64,000 nucleotides of DNA from Sneathiella chungangensis. Lineage in GTDB: Bacteria > Pseudomonadota > Alphaproteobacteria > Sneathiellales > Sneathiellaceae. A program made the translations under genes and the position numbers. Shown here in pieces: positions 1 to 10,723 of the stretch (its first letter is position 1; every line of letters starts with the position of its first letter). Where the stretch lies: positions 372,001-436,000 of the forward strand of contig NZ_WTVA01000002.1 of the NCBI RefSeq assembly GCF_009882935.1. The letters run 5' to 3'. The notes under the pieces are model-generated. The model made no database searches. It had not been told where the DNA came from and saw only the letters and a list, made by a program, of their open reading frames with translations.

Positions 1-701
1 AGTTTCTTCTCATCTGCGGCGGTTTGCAGAACGCCGAGGCCCGTACCTCCGGCCGCAGCAAATACGACATCCGCGCCGCGGTCAAACTGGCTCTTCGCAA
101 GTTCGCTTCCTTTCGTCGGATCGTTCCAAGCCGCCGGCGTCGTGCCCGTCATATTCTCGATCACTTCAGCCTTCGGATTTGCATATAAAACGCCTTCCTT
201 GTAACCGAGGGCAAATTTCCGGATCAGCGGAATATCCATGCCGCCGATGAAGCCGACTTTGCCGCTCTTGCTGGCCATGGCTGCCGCCACACCGACGAGG
301 AAGGAGCCCTGTTCTTCACGGAAAACGATGGACTGGACGTTCGGCAGATCGACGACCATATCGATCAGGGTGAATTTGGTGTCGGGATTGGCCTTAGCTG
401 CCTTTTCAACGGCCGCGGCCTGTGCAAATCCCATGGCGATAACAATGTCGGCACCTTTTTTGGCCATGCGCTGTGTGGCCTGTTCGCGCTGGGAAACCTG
501 CGTGACCTCAAACTCCATATAGTCGATGCCGGTCTCTTTCTTGAATTTCTCGATGCCGTTATAGGCCGCTTCGTTAAAGGACTTGTCGAACTTACCGCCC
601 ATATCGAAGACAATCGCGGGATTGAAATCGGCAGCGTTGGCAAGGCCGCTGAGCGCCACGGCCGCGGTTGCGACGAGCCCTAAGGCAAATTTCTTCATCA
701 T
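1..701 (-). CDS. BMP family ABC transporter substrate-binding protein (3' part cut by window edge)
   Basis: Periplasmic binding protein of the BMP/PnrA family, which captures nucleosides or related bases for an ABC importer. The frame opens with ATG-ATG (701 or 698) behind GGGAGTG and reads MMKKFALGLVATAAVALSG, a typical Sec signal peptide ending near ANAAD. Mature sequence has the family hallmarks VFDMGGKFDKSFNEAAY near the start and an AAAGGTGLGVLQ stretch near the window edge; about 233 residues are visible and the C-terminal third is missing. Divergent from upp, with a RutR-like palindrome between them, which supports a pyrimidine/nucleoside substrate. The permease and ATPase genes would lie outside the window. 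Substrate is inferred, family is clear. Confidence 0.9.
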   Translation of the reverse strand, partial: MMKKFALGLVATAAVALSGLANAADFNPAIVFDMGGKFDKSFNEAAYNGIEKFKKETGIDYMEFEVTQVSQREQATQRMAKKGADIVIAMGFAQAAAVEKAAKANPDTKFTLIDMVVDLPNVQSIVFREEQGSFLVGVAAAMASKSGKVGFIGGMDIPLIRKFALGYKEGVLYANPKAEVIENMTGTTPAAWNDPTKGSELAKSQFDRGADVVFAAAGGTGLGVLQTAADEKK

Positions 702-779
702 GTCAGTCACTCCCTATGAAAATCCCGCTCGCCCTTCCCATTAAAGAACAAGTGGGAGACTTGAAATCCAAAACAAAAT

Positions 780-795
780 CTGACCGATTGGTCAA
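780..795. promoter_or_regulatory. RutR-like operator
   Basis: CTGACCGATTGGTCAA is an interrupted palindrome (TGACC-GATT-GGTCA) and agrees with the RutR consensus TTGACCA-N2-TGGTCAA at 12 of 14 defined positions. RutR is the TetR-family regulator that senses uracil/thymine. The site lies 79 bp upstream of the BMP start and 157 bp upstream of upp, so it could act on either gene. The match is read by eye; another TetR-family protein could also own such a palindrome. Confidence 0.5.
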
Positions 796-951
796 GTTTT
801 ATGATCGTCTTCCTTAAAGTATAGGAGGGAAATTTTACTGTCGCTAGAAATTATCGCCTTTTTTGGCGCACGGAATAGTGATTTTAAAATCGAAGTCGGA
901 TATGGTCAGGCCGAAACTTTCAATGCACAACAGCGCAAGGGCATCCCAATC

Positions 952-1602
952 ATGGCTTATGATCCGCGATTTCCGAATCTGCATATTCTCGATCACCCGC
1001 TTATCGTCCATAAGCTCAGCCATATGCGGAACAAGAAAACTTCAACCAAGACCTTCCGCCAGTTGCTCAAGGAAATTGCCCTTCTGATGGGATATGAAAT
1101 CACCCGGAACCTGCCGATGGTCCACGAGAAGATCGAGACGCCGATCTGTCCGATGGAAGCATCGGTGCTGGCTGGCAAGAAAACCGCCATCGTACCAATC
1201 TTGCGGGCCGGCCTCGGGATGGCGGATGGATTGCTCGAATTGATGCCGTCGGCGCGCGTTGGGCATATCGGCATGTATAGGGATCCGGAAACAAAACGGC
1301 CGGTCGAATATCTCAGGAAGCTCCCGACGGCGGACGACCGCCTCTTCATCCTTGTCGATCCTATGCTGGCGACCGGTTATTCCGCGGCTGCCGGGGTGGA
1401 TGTCTTGCTCGACCATAATGTAGCCGCGGAGAATATCCGCTTCATGGCGTTGGTTGCGGCGCCGGAAGGGGTGCAGGTCATGCTTGAAAAACATCCGTCG
1501 GTCAATGTCTATGTCGCCGCACTGGATGAGAAGTTGAACGAAAAGGCTTATATCGTTCCCGGCCTTGGCGATGCGGGCGACCGGCTCTACGGGACTCTGT
1601 GA
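952..1602 (+). CDS. upp: Uracil phosphoribosyltransferase
   Basis: Converts uracil and PRPP to UMP in cytosolic pyrimidine salvage. 216 residues, close to the usual 208-210. The PRPP-binding loop is visible as [13 protein letters not shown] (around residue 137) and the C-terminal [13 protein letters not shown] is the conserved uracil-binding end of the family; [13 protein letters not shown] is the conserved RAGL segment. Start at ATG 952, preceded by a weak AAGGG. Divergent from the BMP-family binding protein gene; together they look like uptake plus salvage. Confidence 0.97.
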   Translation: MAYDPRFPNLHILDHPLIVHKLSHMRNKKTSTKTFRQLLKEIALLMGYEITRNLPMVHEKIETPICPMEASVLAGKKTAIVPILRAGLGMADGLLELMPSARVGHIGMYRDPETKRPVEYLRKLPTADDRLFILVDPMLATGYSAAAGVDVLLDHNVAAENIRFMALVAAPEGVQVMLEKHPSVNVYVAALDEKLNEKAYIVPGLGDAGDRLYGTL

Positions 1603-1729
1603 CGACCGCCATTTACCATGATTTTGTGCAGCGCAGTAATAATTGGTAACAATGTTTGATTTGTGTGGACGTATCGCCTTTCGTACATTCACGATGCAAA
1701 ATTCGTAACAGTAACAAAAGTGGCGGAAA

Positions 1730-2665
1730 ATGGTCGTTTTTCAGAAAACATTGCGTAACAGTATAAGCTGCACCGGCGTTGGCCTGCATGGCGGCAACCG
1801 GATCAATATGAAATTGATCCCGGCTCCGGTGAACAGCGGCATTGTTTTCAAGCGCACCGATGTTGATCCGGATGTGGCGGTTATTCCGGCGCATTACAAC
1901 GCCGTGTCCGACCTTATGATGTGTACGACGGTCGAGAATGACGCGGGCGTGAAAGTCGCCACTGTCGAGCATCTGATGGCCGCGCTTTCCGGTTGCGGCA
2001 TTGATAATGTTGTTGTTGAGCTTGACGGACCGGAAGTTCCGGTGATGGATGGCTCCGCCGCTCCATTCGTGTTCCTGATCGAATGTGCGGACATGGTGGA
2101 GCAGGATGCCCCGCGCCGCTATATCAAGGTCTTGAAGGAAGTGGAAGTAAGCGAGGGCGCGGCGAAAGCGGCCTTGTCTCCGGCAGATAATATCTCGGTT
2201 GCCTTCGAGATCGATTTCGATAACCCTCGGATCGGCAATCAAAACTGCAGTTTCAATCTGCGTAACGGCACTTTCAAGAACGAGCTTGCCCGGGCGCGGA
2301 CATTCGGTTTTCTCGGTGATTTCGAGCAGCTTAAAAAACTTGGTCTCGCCAAGGGCGGATCGCTTGAAAATGCCATCGTGTTGAGCGGTTCGGATATCCT
2401 GAACGAAGAGGGACTGCGCTATGACGACGAATTTGTCCGTCACAAGGCGCTTGATGCCGTTGGCGACCTTTATTTGGCGGGCGCACCGATTATTGGTGAA
2501 TTCTACGGATTTCGCTCAGGGCATGCATTGAATAATAAGCTTTTGCATACTTTTCTTTCTGACAAGGATGCCTGGTGCTACACAACCGAGGCACCTGTCC
2601 GCATAGGTAACGTCGGCGGCGCGAACTGGCCGGCGAAGAAAGCGGCGGCGCCGGTAACGGATTAA
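1730..2665 (+). CDS. lpxC: UDP-3-O-acyl-N-acetylglucosamine deacetylase
   Basis: Zinc hydrolase carrying out the first committed step of lipid A synthesis in the cytosol. 311 residues, normal length. Zinc ligands are seen in TVEHLMAALSG (first His) and in HKALDAVGD (His and Asp of HxxxD); the catalytic His is in SGHALNN. In many alphaproteobacteria lpxC follows ftsZ and precedes bamD-recN-ligA; here upp is upstream and a convergent XRE regulator stands between lpxC and bamD. A strong hairpin follows the stop codon. Confidence 0.97.
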   Translation: MVVFQKTLRNSISCTGVGLHGGNRINMKLIPAPVNSGIVFKRTDVDPDVAVIPAHYNAVSDLMMCTTVENDAGVKVATVEHLMAALSGCGIDNVVVELDGPEVPVMDGSAAPFVFLIECADMVEQDAPRRYIKVLKEVEVSEGAAKAALSPADNISVAFEIDFDNPRIGNQNCSFNLRNGTFKNELARARTFGFLGDFEQLKKLGLAKGGSLENAIVLSGSDILNEEGLRYDDEFVRHKALDAVGDLYLAGAPIIGEFYGFRSGHALNNKLLHTFLSDKDAWCYTTEAPVRIGNVGGANWPAKKAAAPVTD

Positions 2666-2718
2666 TCCGCCAGCGGGCGCACAATTAGGCGCTGAATTAA
2701 ATCCAGAGGCACAAAGAG

Positions 2719-2744
2719 AGGCGCGGAACGTCCATTCCGCGCCT
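2719..2744. terminator. Bidirectional hairpin between lpxC and the XRE regulator
   Basis: AGGCGCGGAA and TTCCGCGCCT form a perfect 10-bp stem with a 6-base loop (CGTCCA). It sits between the convergent ends of lpxC (2665) and the XRE regulator (2766). The T-run after the stem is short on either strand, so intrinsic termination may be imperfect. Confidence 0.65.
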
Positions 2745-2765
2745 TCATACATTTCAAATTATCCG

Positions 2766-3152
2766 TTAGGCGGACTTGCGCCGCCGTTCCTTGCCAGCGA
2801 GGCTCTTTATCAGGCCACTTACCGCAGATCTGACACCCGGTTCGTCAATCTCGCTATAATTGCGAACGAGTTCTATGGTCGAACGGTTTTTTCCGCCATG
2901 CTCAAGCGGAATACTGGTCGTCGACGGCTCCAGATTTTCAAAGAAATATGCGACATCCACTTCAAGACGCTTCGCTATTTCATATAGCCTGCCCGCGCTT
3001 ACCCGGTTGGCTCCCGTTTCGTATTTCTGAACCTGCTGATAGGAAATATCCAGAGCTTTTGCAAGATGCTCCTGAGTTAATCCCATCATGGTTCTTCTTT
3101 CACGAATCCGTTCGCCGACGTGATCATCGACTCTTTTCGCGACTTTGCCCAT
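2766..3152 (-). CDS. XRE-family helix-turn-helix transcriptional regulator
   Basis: DNA-binding regulator of the Cro/CI type, 128 residues. The HTH spans roughly residues 12-66: IRERRTMMGLTQEHLAKAL then ISYQQVQKYETGANRVSAG, followed by the family segment LEVDVAYFFE. The C-terminal 50 residues end in KERRRKSA and have no recognised domain. Proteins of this shape are common in alphaproteobacteria; the target is not known. It converges on lpxC and its upstream side is an unusually AT-rich stretch. Start ATG 3152 has only a weak ribosome site (AAAGG, 13 bases away). Confidence 0.88.
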   Translation of the reverse strand: MGKVAKRVDDHVGERIRERRTMMGLTQEHLAKALDISYQQVQKYETGANRVSAGRLYEIAKRLEVDVAYFFENLEPSTTSIPLEHGGKNRSTIELVRNYSEIDEPGVRSAVSGLIKSLAGKERRRKSA

Positions 3153-3562
3153 TGCTGTTTGGTACCTTTCTTTAACTACAAAATTATTTTTCTAGTTGTT
3201 TTACTAACGAGGGCGTCGTCGATAATTCGAGACATTTTTTTAGATTGTTATAGGAGAAAATCGAACCGCGGCTCCACCCTTATAGGTAATATAACACACA
3301 CAAACAGAAAAAGAAAATACATAAAATCTAACAATATTTCGATAAAAAAAATTTATCGCTCAAACGAGAAGGAAAATTTTTTATTACTCCGCCAAAATAT
3401 TAAATCTGAAATTTACTTACCTAACCCGGGCATCGCGCGCGGATTTTGGCGGGCGGGCGCCCCCTGCAAAGAAAACTGAAACCATAACTTCCCCTTGGCC
3501 TTCTGATTGGATAAAATGCCGCTGCTTCTGAATTTTGTCGGCTATGGGCCAAGAGGAACAAG
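3153..3562. other. AT-rich intergenic island upstream of the XRE regulator and bamD
   Basis: About 410 bases without a convincing gene, lying divergently between the XRE regulator and bamD. The segment from about 3180 to 3420 is much richer in A and T than the surrounding genes. It contains a CA-rich run near 3293-3305 and an inverted repeat CGATAAA-AAAAA-TTTATCG at 3340-3358. It probably holds the promoters of both flanking genes; I see no RNA gene. Confidence 0.6.
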
Positions 3563-4387
3563 TTGCATCATAATTTATATTTGAGCTTTGCGAGGGCCAT
3601 GCTCGGCCTCTTTCTGTTCGTGGCGATCGCCGGGTGCAGCTCAAGCGAACAGGACGCCTATGTCGAACGCCCGGTGGAGGAATTGTATAATCAGGCGCTG
3701 GCTGACCTGAACAGTGAAAATTACATCGAGGCGGCGCGCGGTTTTGATGAGGTGGAGCGTCAGCATCCCTATTCCGTCTGGTCGACAAAGGCTCAGATCA
3801 TGTCCGCCTTCGCCTATTACCAAAGCAACGAGTATGATCAGGCGATTCTCGCGGCCGAGCGCTTTATCGAACTGCATCCGGGAAACAAGGATGTGGCCTA
3901 CGCCTATTATCTCGTCGCGATCTCCTATTACGAACAGATCACCGGTGTTGAGCGGGACCAGAAGGTGACCCGACAGGCGCTTGATGCCCTGCAGAATCTT
4001 GTCCGGCGCTTTCCCAACACGGAATACGCACAGGATGCCCGCCTAAAGATTGACCTTACCCGGGATCATCTCGCCGGAAAGGAAATGGCGGTGGGGCGTT
4101 ATTACCTCAAACAGAAATACCTGATCGGCGCCATCAATCGATTCCGCATTGTCGTCGAGGAATATCAGACAACGACCCATGTGCCGGAAGCTCTGCACCG
4201 GTTGACCGAAGCCTATCTTATGCTTGGTATCACGGAGGAGGCGCAGACGGCGGCGGCGGTTCTCGGCTACAATTTTCCGGGCAGCGAATGGTACCAGGAT
4301 TCCTACGCACTTCTCGATGCGAATTATCTCAAGCCGGAAGTTGATGAGGATTCCTGGATGGTCAAAATCTGGAAAACCGTGTTTTGA
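3563..4387 (+). CDS. bamD: Outer membrane protein assembly factor BamD (lipoprotein)
   Basis: Essential lipoprotein of the BAM complex, which inserts beta-barrel proteins into the outer membrane. The signal peptide ends in the lipobox VAIAGCSS with the lipidated Cys near residue 25. TPR-like repeats follow: YNQALADLNSENYIEAARGF, then YYQSNEYDQAILAAERFI, LVRRFPNTEYAQDARLKI and YLKQKYLIGAINRF. 274 residues, usual size. Start chosen at TTG 3563 because AAGAGGAA lies just upstream; ATG 3599 would cut the signal peptide short. Followed closely by recN and ligA, an order common in alphaproteobacteria. Confidence 0.95.
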   Translation: MHHNLYLSFARAMLGLFLFVAIAGCSSSEQDAYVERPVEELYNQALADLNSENYIEAARGFDEVERQHPYSVWSTKAQIMSAFAYYQSNEYDQAILAAERFIELHPGNKDVAYAYYLVAISYYEQITGVERDQKVTRQALDALQNLVRRFPNTEYAQDARLKIDLTRDHLAGKEMAVGRYYLKQKYLIGAINRFRIVVEEYQTTTHVPEALHRLTEAYLMLGITEEAQTAAAVLGYNFPGSEWYQDSYALLDANYLKPEVDEDSWMVKIWKTVF

Positions 4388-4401
4388 CGCGCTGATCCGA
4401 G

Positions 4402-6063
4402 ATGCTGGAAAAACTCTCCATCCGCAATATCGTTTTGATCGACAAGCTGGATATTGCCTTTGAAAAGGGGCTTTGCGTGCTCACAGGAGAGACGGGCGCT
4501 GGCAAATCGATCCTGCTTGACAGCCTTGCTCTGGCGCTTGGTGTTCGCGCCGACGCCGGACTTGTCCGTGCCGGAGAGGAGCAGGGATCCGTCACGGCCA
4601 CTTTCAACCTGCCGCGCGTGCATCCCGTGTTTGATCTCCTGCAAGATATCGACGTGGAAAGTGGAGAGCCGCTTATCTTGCGGCGGACGTTGACCTCTGA
4701 CGGGCGGAGCCGGGCCAGCATCAATGACCAGGCGGTGAGCGCCGGCCTACTTCGCAGCGTCGGTGAGTTGCTCGTCGAAATTCACGGGCAGAATGCGGAG
4801 CGCGGATTGCTCGACGCCAGAGGCCATCGTACCCTGCTCGATCAATACGGACGGCTGGAGCCGGAGGTCGCGGCAATCGGCGGCCTCTTCAATGATTTGC
4901 AGGCTGCGGAGAAAAAACTGAATGACGCTCTGCGCGACGTGGAACAGGCGCGGATTGACGAGGAATATCTCCGGCATGTCGTCGAGGAACTGACGGAGCT
5001 TGCGCCGCAGGAAGACGAGGAGGAGGCGCTCGCCGTGGCACGTTCCAACCTGATGCATGCCGAGAAAATTGCCGAAGCCCTGCGCGATGCGGAAAAGGCG
5101 CTCAGTGATAACGGCGGTGTTGAAAACCGGATTCGGACGGCAACCCGTGCGGTGGAACGCGTCATCGAGAAAGCGGCGGGCAAGCTTGATCCGGTCCTTG
5201 AAAGCCTTGAACGGGCGGCAATCGAAATGGCCGAGGCCCAGAGCGTGATCAATTCCGTTTCCGGGGATCTGGAGATGGATCCGGCGGGACTTGAAGCAGT
5301 CGAAGAGCGGCTCTTCGCGCTCCGGGCGGCAGCCCGCAAGCATAAATGCGAGGTCGCCGACCTTCCCCGCCTGCTCGAGAGCTTTGCAGCCCGGCTTCTG
5401 GCGGTGGAGGAGGGGGATCGGGAGATCGGTGTCCTTCGCGCCGCCGCCGCCGCGGCCCGGGAAAGATATGCGGCGGCCGCCGCGGCGCTTGGCGAGAAGC
5501 GGCGGACTGCTGCAGCGCAGATGGATCGGGCGGTGATGGAGGAGTTGGAGCCGCTCAAGCTCGGTGCCGCCCGTTTCACGACGGAAGTGGCCGATCTTCC
5601 CCCCGAGAACTGGGGAGCATCCGGTATGAACAAGGTTGCGTTTCTGGTTGCCACCAATCCCGGAAGTTCGGCGGGTCCGCTGATAAAGATTGCCTCGGGC
5701 GGCGAGCTTTCGCGTTTCATGCTGGCGCTCAAGGTGGTGTTGGCGCGCTCGGGATCGGCGCCGACCCTGATTTTCGATGAAGTCGATCGCGGTGTCGGTG
5801 GGGCGACGGCGGACGCCGTGGGGGAAAGGCTTCGCCGCCTTGCCGAGGATTTGCAAGTCCTCGTCGTCACGCATTCCCCGCAGGTCGCGGCGGCTGGCGA
5901 GGCGCATTGGAATATCCGGAAATCTGAAGTCGGTGCGGCGACGGTTACATCCGTCGACCGGCTTGATCCGGCCGCGCGAACTGAGGAAATTGCACGCATG
6001 CTCTCGGGCGCGAGTATTACCGAGGAAGCAAGAGCGGCGGCGCTTAGCCTTATCGAAGGATAA
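4402..6063 (+). CDS. recN: DNA repair protein RecN
   Basis: SMC-like ATPase acting in recombinational repair of double-strand breaks. 553 residues. Walker A is GETGAGKS (about residue 30), the ABC signature is ASGGELSRF (about 433) and Walker B is LIFDEVDRGVGG (about 455); the centre is the long Ala/Glu-rich coiled coil. Lies 14 bases after bamD and 3-6 bases before ligA, so the three genes are probably cotranscribed. No LexA box was found directly upstream. Confidence 0.96.
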   Translation: MLEKLSIRNIVLIDKLDIAFEKGLCVLTGETGAGKSILLDSLALALGVRADAGLVRAGEEQGSVTATFNLPRVHPVFDLLQDIDVESGEPLILRRTLTSDGRSRASINDQAVSAGLLRSVGELLVEIHGQNAERGLLDARGHRTLLDQYGRLEPEVAAIGGLFNDLQAAEKKLNDALRDVEQARIDEEYLRHVVEELTELAPQEDEEEALAVARSNLMHAEKIAEALRDAEKALSDNGGVENRIRTATRAVERVIEKAAGKLDPVLESLERAAIEMAEAQSVINSVSGDLEMDPAGLEAVEERLFALRAAARKHKCEVADLPRLLESFAARLLAVEEGDREIGVLRAAAAAARERYAAAAAALGEKRRTAAAQMDRAVMEELEPLKLGAARFTTEVADLPPENWGASGMNKVAFLVATNPGSSAGPLIKIASGGELSRFMLALKVVLARSGSAPTLIFDEVDRGVGGATADAVGERLRRLAEDLQVLVVTHSPQVAAAGEAHWNIRKSEVGAATVTSVDRLDPAARTEEIARMLSGASITEEARAAALSLIEG

Positions 6064-8178
<2,115 letters not shown>

Positions 8179-8181
8179 GGG

Positions 8182-10185
8182 TCAAAGCGGCGACGTCGCC
8201 TGTTGCAGCCAGTCGAGAGCCGACCCCTTCAAAAGCGGCGACAGCTTCTCGCGCACGGCGAAATGATAACCGTTGAGCCAGGCAATTTCCGTATCGCTCA
8301 TCAGGCTTTTTTCCACAAGCGTCTTGTCGATCGGCGCGAAGGTCAGCGTTTCGAAGCCGTAAATCACCCGCTCCGACCCTTGCGGCGGGATAACTTCGCG
8401 GACGGTCACCAGATTCTCTATCCTGATGCCATAGGCGCCGGTCTTGTAATATCCGGGTTCATTGGACAGGATCATTCCGGGCGCCAGCGCCACTGTACTT
8501 GGCATCTTCGAAATTCTTTGCGGCCCTTCATGGACGGAGAGATAACTGCCAACGCCATGGCCGGTGCCATGGTCGTAGTCGAGACCGGCGGACCAAAGCG
8601 GCGCGCGGGCGAGCGTGTCGAGCTGGCTTCCTGTCGTGCCTTTCGGGAAGACGGCCGTGGCGAGCGCGATATGCCCTTTTAGAACCAGCGTAAAGCGGTG
8701 GCGCATTTCCTCACTCGGCTCGCCAATGGCGACGGTCCGCGTGATATCGGTGGTGCCGTCCAGATACTGCGCGCCACTGTCCACAAGATAAAGAGAGCCG
8801 GGTCCAAGCGGGCGGTTTGACGCTTCGCTGGCGCGGTAATGGACGATCGCGCCATTCGGGCCGGAGCCGGAGATGGTGTTGAAACTGAGGTCGCGGAAAT
8901 TCTCACCGCTCTCCCGGAAAGATCTGAGCTTTGCTTCCGCTGACAGCTCGTCCAGGGTTCCCGACGGCCCGTTTTCTGACAGCCAATGGAGGAATTTTGC
9001 GACCGCCGCGCCATCGCGGATATGGGCGCGTCTCGATCCCTCGATTTCAACGGAATTCTTGGTTGCCTTTGGCAAAAGGCAGGGGTCGTCCGCGCGGGTG
9101 ATCTTCGCCCCTGCCTCGGTCAGGCGATCGACGATATACTGGCTGGTGACTGCGGGGTCGATCTGCACGGTCTTGTTTTTGAGCGCGGCAAGGGCCGATT
9201 CAAATTCCGCGGGCGCCTTCACCTCTACCATATTGCCAAGGTGTTCGCGGAGGTTCGCCGCAAATTTCCGTTCTTCCATGAAGAGTTCCACCCGGCCATC
9301 CTGGTGGGTAATGGCGAAACCAAGCGCGAAGGGGGTGCAGGGAAGATCGGCGCCCCGGATATTCAGCAGCCAGGCAATGACATCGGGCAGGGTATGCACG
9401 ACTGCGTCGGTTTGTCGTGCGGCGAGACTTCCGGCGATGCGACTGCGTTTGCTCGCGGAACTCTCGCCTGTGAATTCCTCAGGATGCGGCTGGACGAGTG
9501 CGAGGGGTCGCGGCGGCTGGTCTTGCCAGGCCTTGTCGATCAGATTTTCCTTGATCGATTTCAGCTCGATACCGGCATCATTGGCGGATTTTCTGAGAGA
9601 CGACATAGCAGATTCGGTATGCAGCCAGGGATCGACGGCGAGAACGTCGCCGCTGGACATATTCTCGGCAAGCCATGCGCTCATCGGCTCTTCGGAGACG
9701 TGGCAGGGTTGGAAAAGGTCGGTATCAACCTCATTTCGGACCTGCAGGGTATAGCGGCCATCGACAAATATCGCGGCTTTCTCTTTGAGAACCGCCGCGA
9801 CGCCCGCAGATCCCGTGAAACCGGTCAGCCATTTAAGGCGTTCGGCCGCGGCCGGCGCCGCCTCCCCATGGAATTCGTCATTAAGCGGGACGATAAATCC
9901 GTCAATATGCTCGTGGGCCATTTCCGCCCGTAACTTCGCTAGTCGGTCTCGCGATGCGGAAGGGTTCAGAACGATCGATCGAATCTCCCGGCGAAAGTCA
10001 TCTCGTATCGACAGCAGATTTGCGAACTGATCCTCGGTCAGGTCGGGGAACAGCTGATGAAGAAGAATATCCTCGTCATTGCGGGGCGGCGCAGCAGCCG
10101 CAGCACGCAAAAGCGCGACAGTCTCGTCGCTATTAACATTTGGCGGCAATGTGGCCGTGAGTTGTTCTAATTCTGCAAGGGTCAT
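8182..10185 (-). CDS. M24 family aminopeptidase (Xaa-Pro aminopeptidase type)
   Basis: Metallopeptidase predicted to remove N-terminal residues preceding proline, in the cytosol. About 667 residues. Two creatinase-like N-terminal domains (DGFIVPLNDEFHGE, LKWLTGFTGSAG, FVDGRYTLQV) precede a pita-bread catalytic domain whose five metal ligands can be seen: Asp in YLVDSGAQY, Asp in TTDITRT, His in GTGHGVG, Glu in SNEPGYY and Glu in RIENLVTV. Start at ATG 10185 with AGGA 7 bases upstream; the frame stays open further upstream but runs opposite another small gene. The first ~75 residues are not typical of the family. A perfect 23-bp inverted repeat lies just upstream. Confidence 0.92.
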   Translation of the reverse strand: MTLAELEQLTATLPPNVNSDETVALLRAAAAAPPRNDEDILLHQLFPDLTEDQFANLLSIRDDFRREIRSIVLNPSASRDRLAKLRAEMAHEHIDGFIVPLNDEFHGEAAPAAAERLKWLTGFTGSAGVAAVLKEKAAIFVDGRYTLQVRNEVDTDLFQPCHVSEEPMSAWLAENMSSGDVLAVDPWLHTESAMSSLRKSANDAGIELKSIKENLIDKAWQDQPPRPLALVQPHPEEFTGESSASKRSRIAGSLAARQTDAVVHTLPDVIAWLLNIRGADLPCTPFALGFAITHQDGRVELFMEERKFAANLREHLGNMVEVKAPAEFESALAALKNKTVQIDPAVTSQYIVDRLTEAGAKITRADDPCLLPKATKNSVEIEGSRRAHIRDGAAVAKFLHWLSENGPSGTLDELSAEAKLRSFRESGENFRDLSFNTISGSGPNGAIVHYRASEASNRPLGPGSLYLVDSGAQYLDGTTDITRTVAIGEPSEEMRHRFTLVLKGHIALATAVFPKGTTGSQLDTLARAPLWSAGLDYDHGTGHGVGSYLSVHEGPQRISKMPSTVALAPGMILSNEPGYYKTGAYGIRIENLVTVREVIPPQGSERVIYGFETLTFAPIDKTLVEKSLMSDTEIAWLNGYHFAVREKLSPLLKGSALDWLQQATSPL

Positions 10186-10206
10186 CAGCGCGTCCTGAAA
10201 TGAGGC

Positions 10207-10229
10207 AAACTCTATTAAATATAGAGTTT
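10207..10229. repeat. Perfect inverted repeat upstream of the aminopeptidase gene
   Basis: AAACTCTAT and ATAGAGTTT are exact 9-base inverted arms around TAAAT. It ends 21 bases before the aminopeptidase start codon, where a repressor site would cover the promoter or ribosome site. No T-run and very AT-rich, so it is unlikely to be a terminator. The protein that might bind is unknown. Confidence 0.6.
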
Positions 10230-10396
10230 CTAAAGAGAAATATGGCGCTTTTTTAGCATAAGTGCAACGTAAGCCATGCGTTTTTTGCAGGGCACCTTTT
10301 CGATCTTTGCGGGCAAAAGTGTGATGTAAGTCATTGTTTTTTAATGCATGCAGTGCAATATATTCGTCATCAAGAACGCTTGGTAAGGAAAGTATA

Positions 10397-10678
10397 ATGT
10401 TCGCGAGAAACGCAAAATACGGTGATGCATTGCAGTTGCAGTATGGTCCTTTGATGGGGGCTCGGTTTGATCCGGCATCTGTCAATCGCCATTTCGGCCT
10501 TTCAACGCTGTTGCAATCGCTGCGAAAGCGCATACGCCTTGCCAATGAGGAGAATATCGTGGTGGTGGATCTTGAAAAAAGCCCCATCGGTAAAGCCGTC
10601 AGATACGGCAACGGAATTTTGGGCGACGCTGTCAATGAAAACAGCTTCGGCCTGACGAACAAAACGAACAAGCGGTAA
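10397..10678 (+). CDS. Small protein of unknown function (93 residues)
   Basis: I do not recognise this protein. It starts at ATG 10397 behind a good ribosome site (TAAGGAA, 6 bases) and encodes a basic protein beginning MFARNAKYGDALQL, with a central helix-like segment FGLSTLLQSLRKRIRLANEE and a short hydrophobic patch NIVVVDL. No signal peptide or membrane segment. It stands 45 bases before the tandem-DUF1127 gene on the same strand, so the two are probably one transcript. The spacing and ribosome site favour a real gene. Confidence 0.6.
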   Translation: MFARNAKYGDALQLQYGPLMGARFDPASVNRHFGLSTLLQSLRKRIRLANEENIVVVDLEKSPIGKAVRYGNGILGDAVNENSFGLTNKTNKR

Positions 10679-10723
10679 TGACCGCCTTGAGGGGCGGAAT
10701 GAGGGAATTGAAGGAGTAGTAAG

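Noticed and set aside
3120..3479. Open frame of 119 codons through the AT-rich island
   Set aside because: Lysine/isoleucine/asparagine-rich product of AT-rich noncoding DNA, overlapping the XRE start, with no ribosome site.
10186..10671. Open N-terminal extension of the aminopeptidase frame (to 829 residues)
   Set aside because: ATG 10185 has a good ribosome site (AGGA, 7 bases); the extension runs antisense to the small 93-residue gene and crosses the perfect palindrome at 10207-10229.
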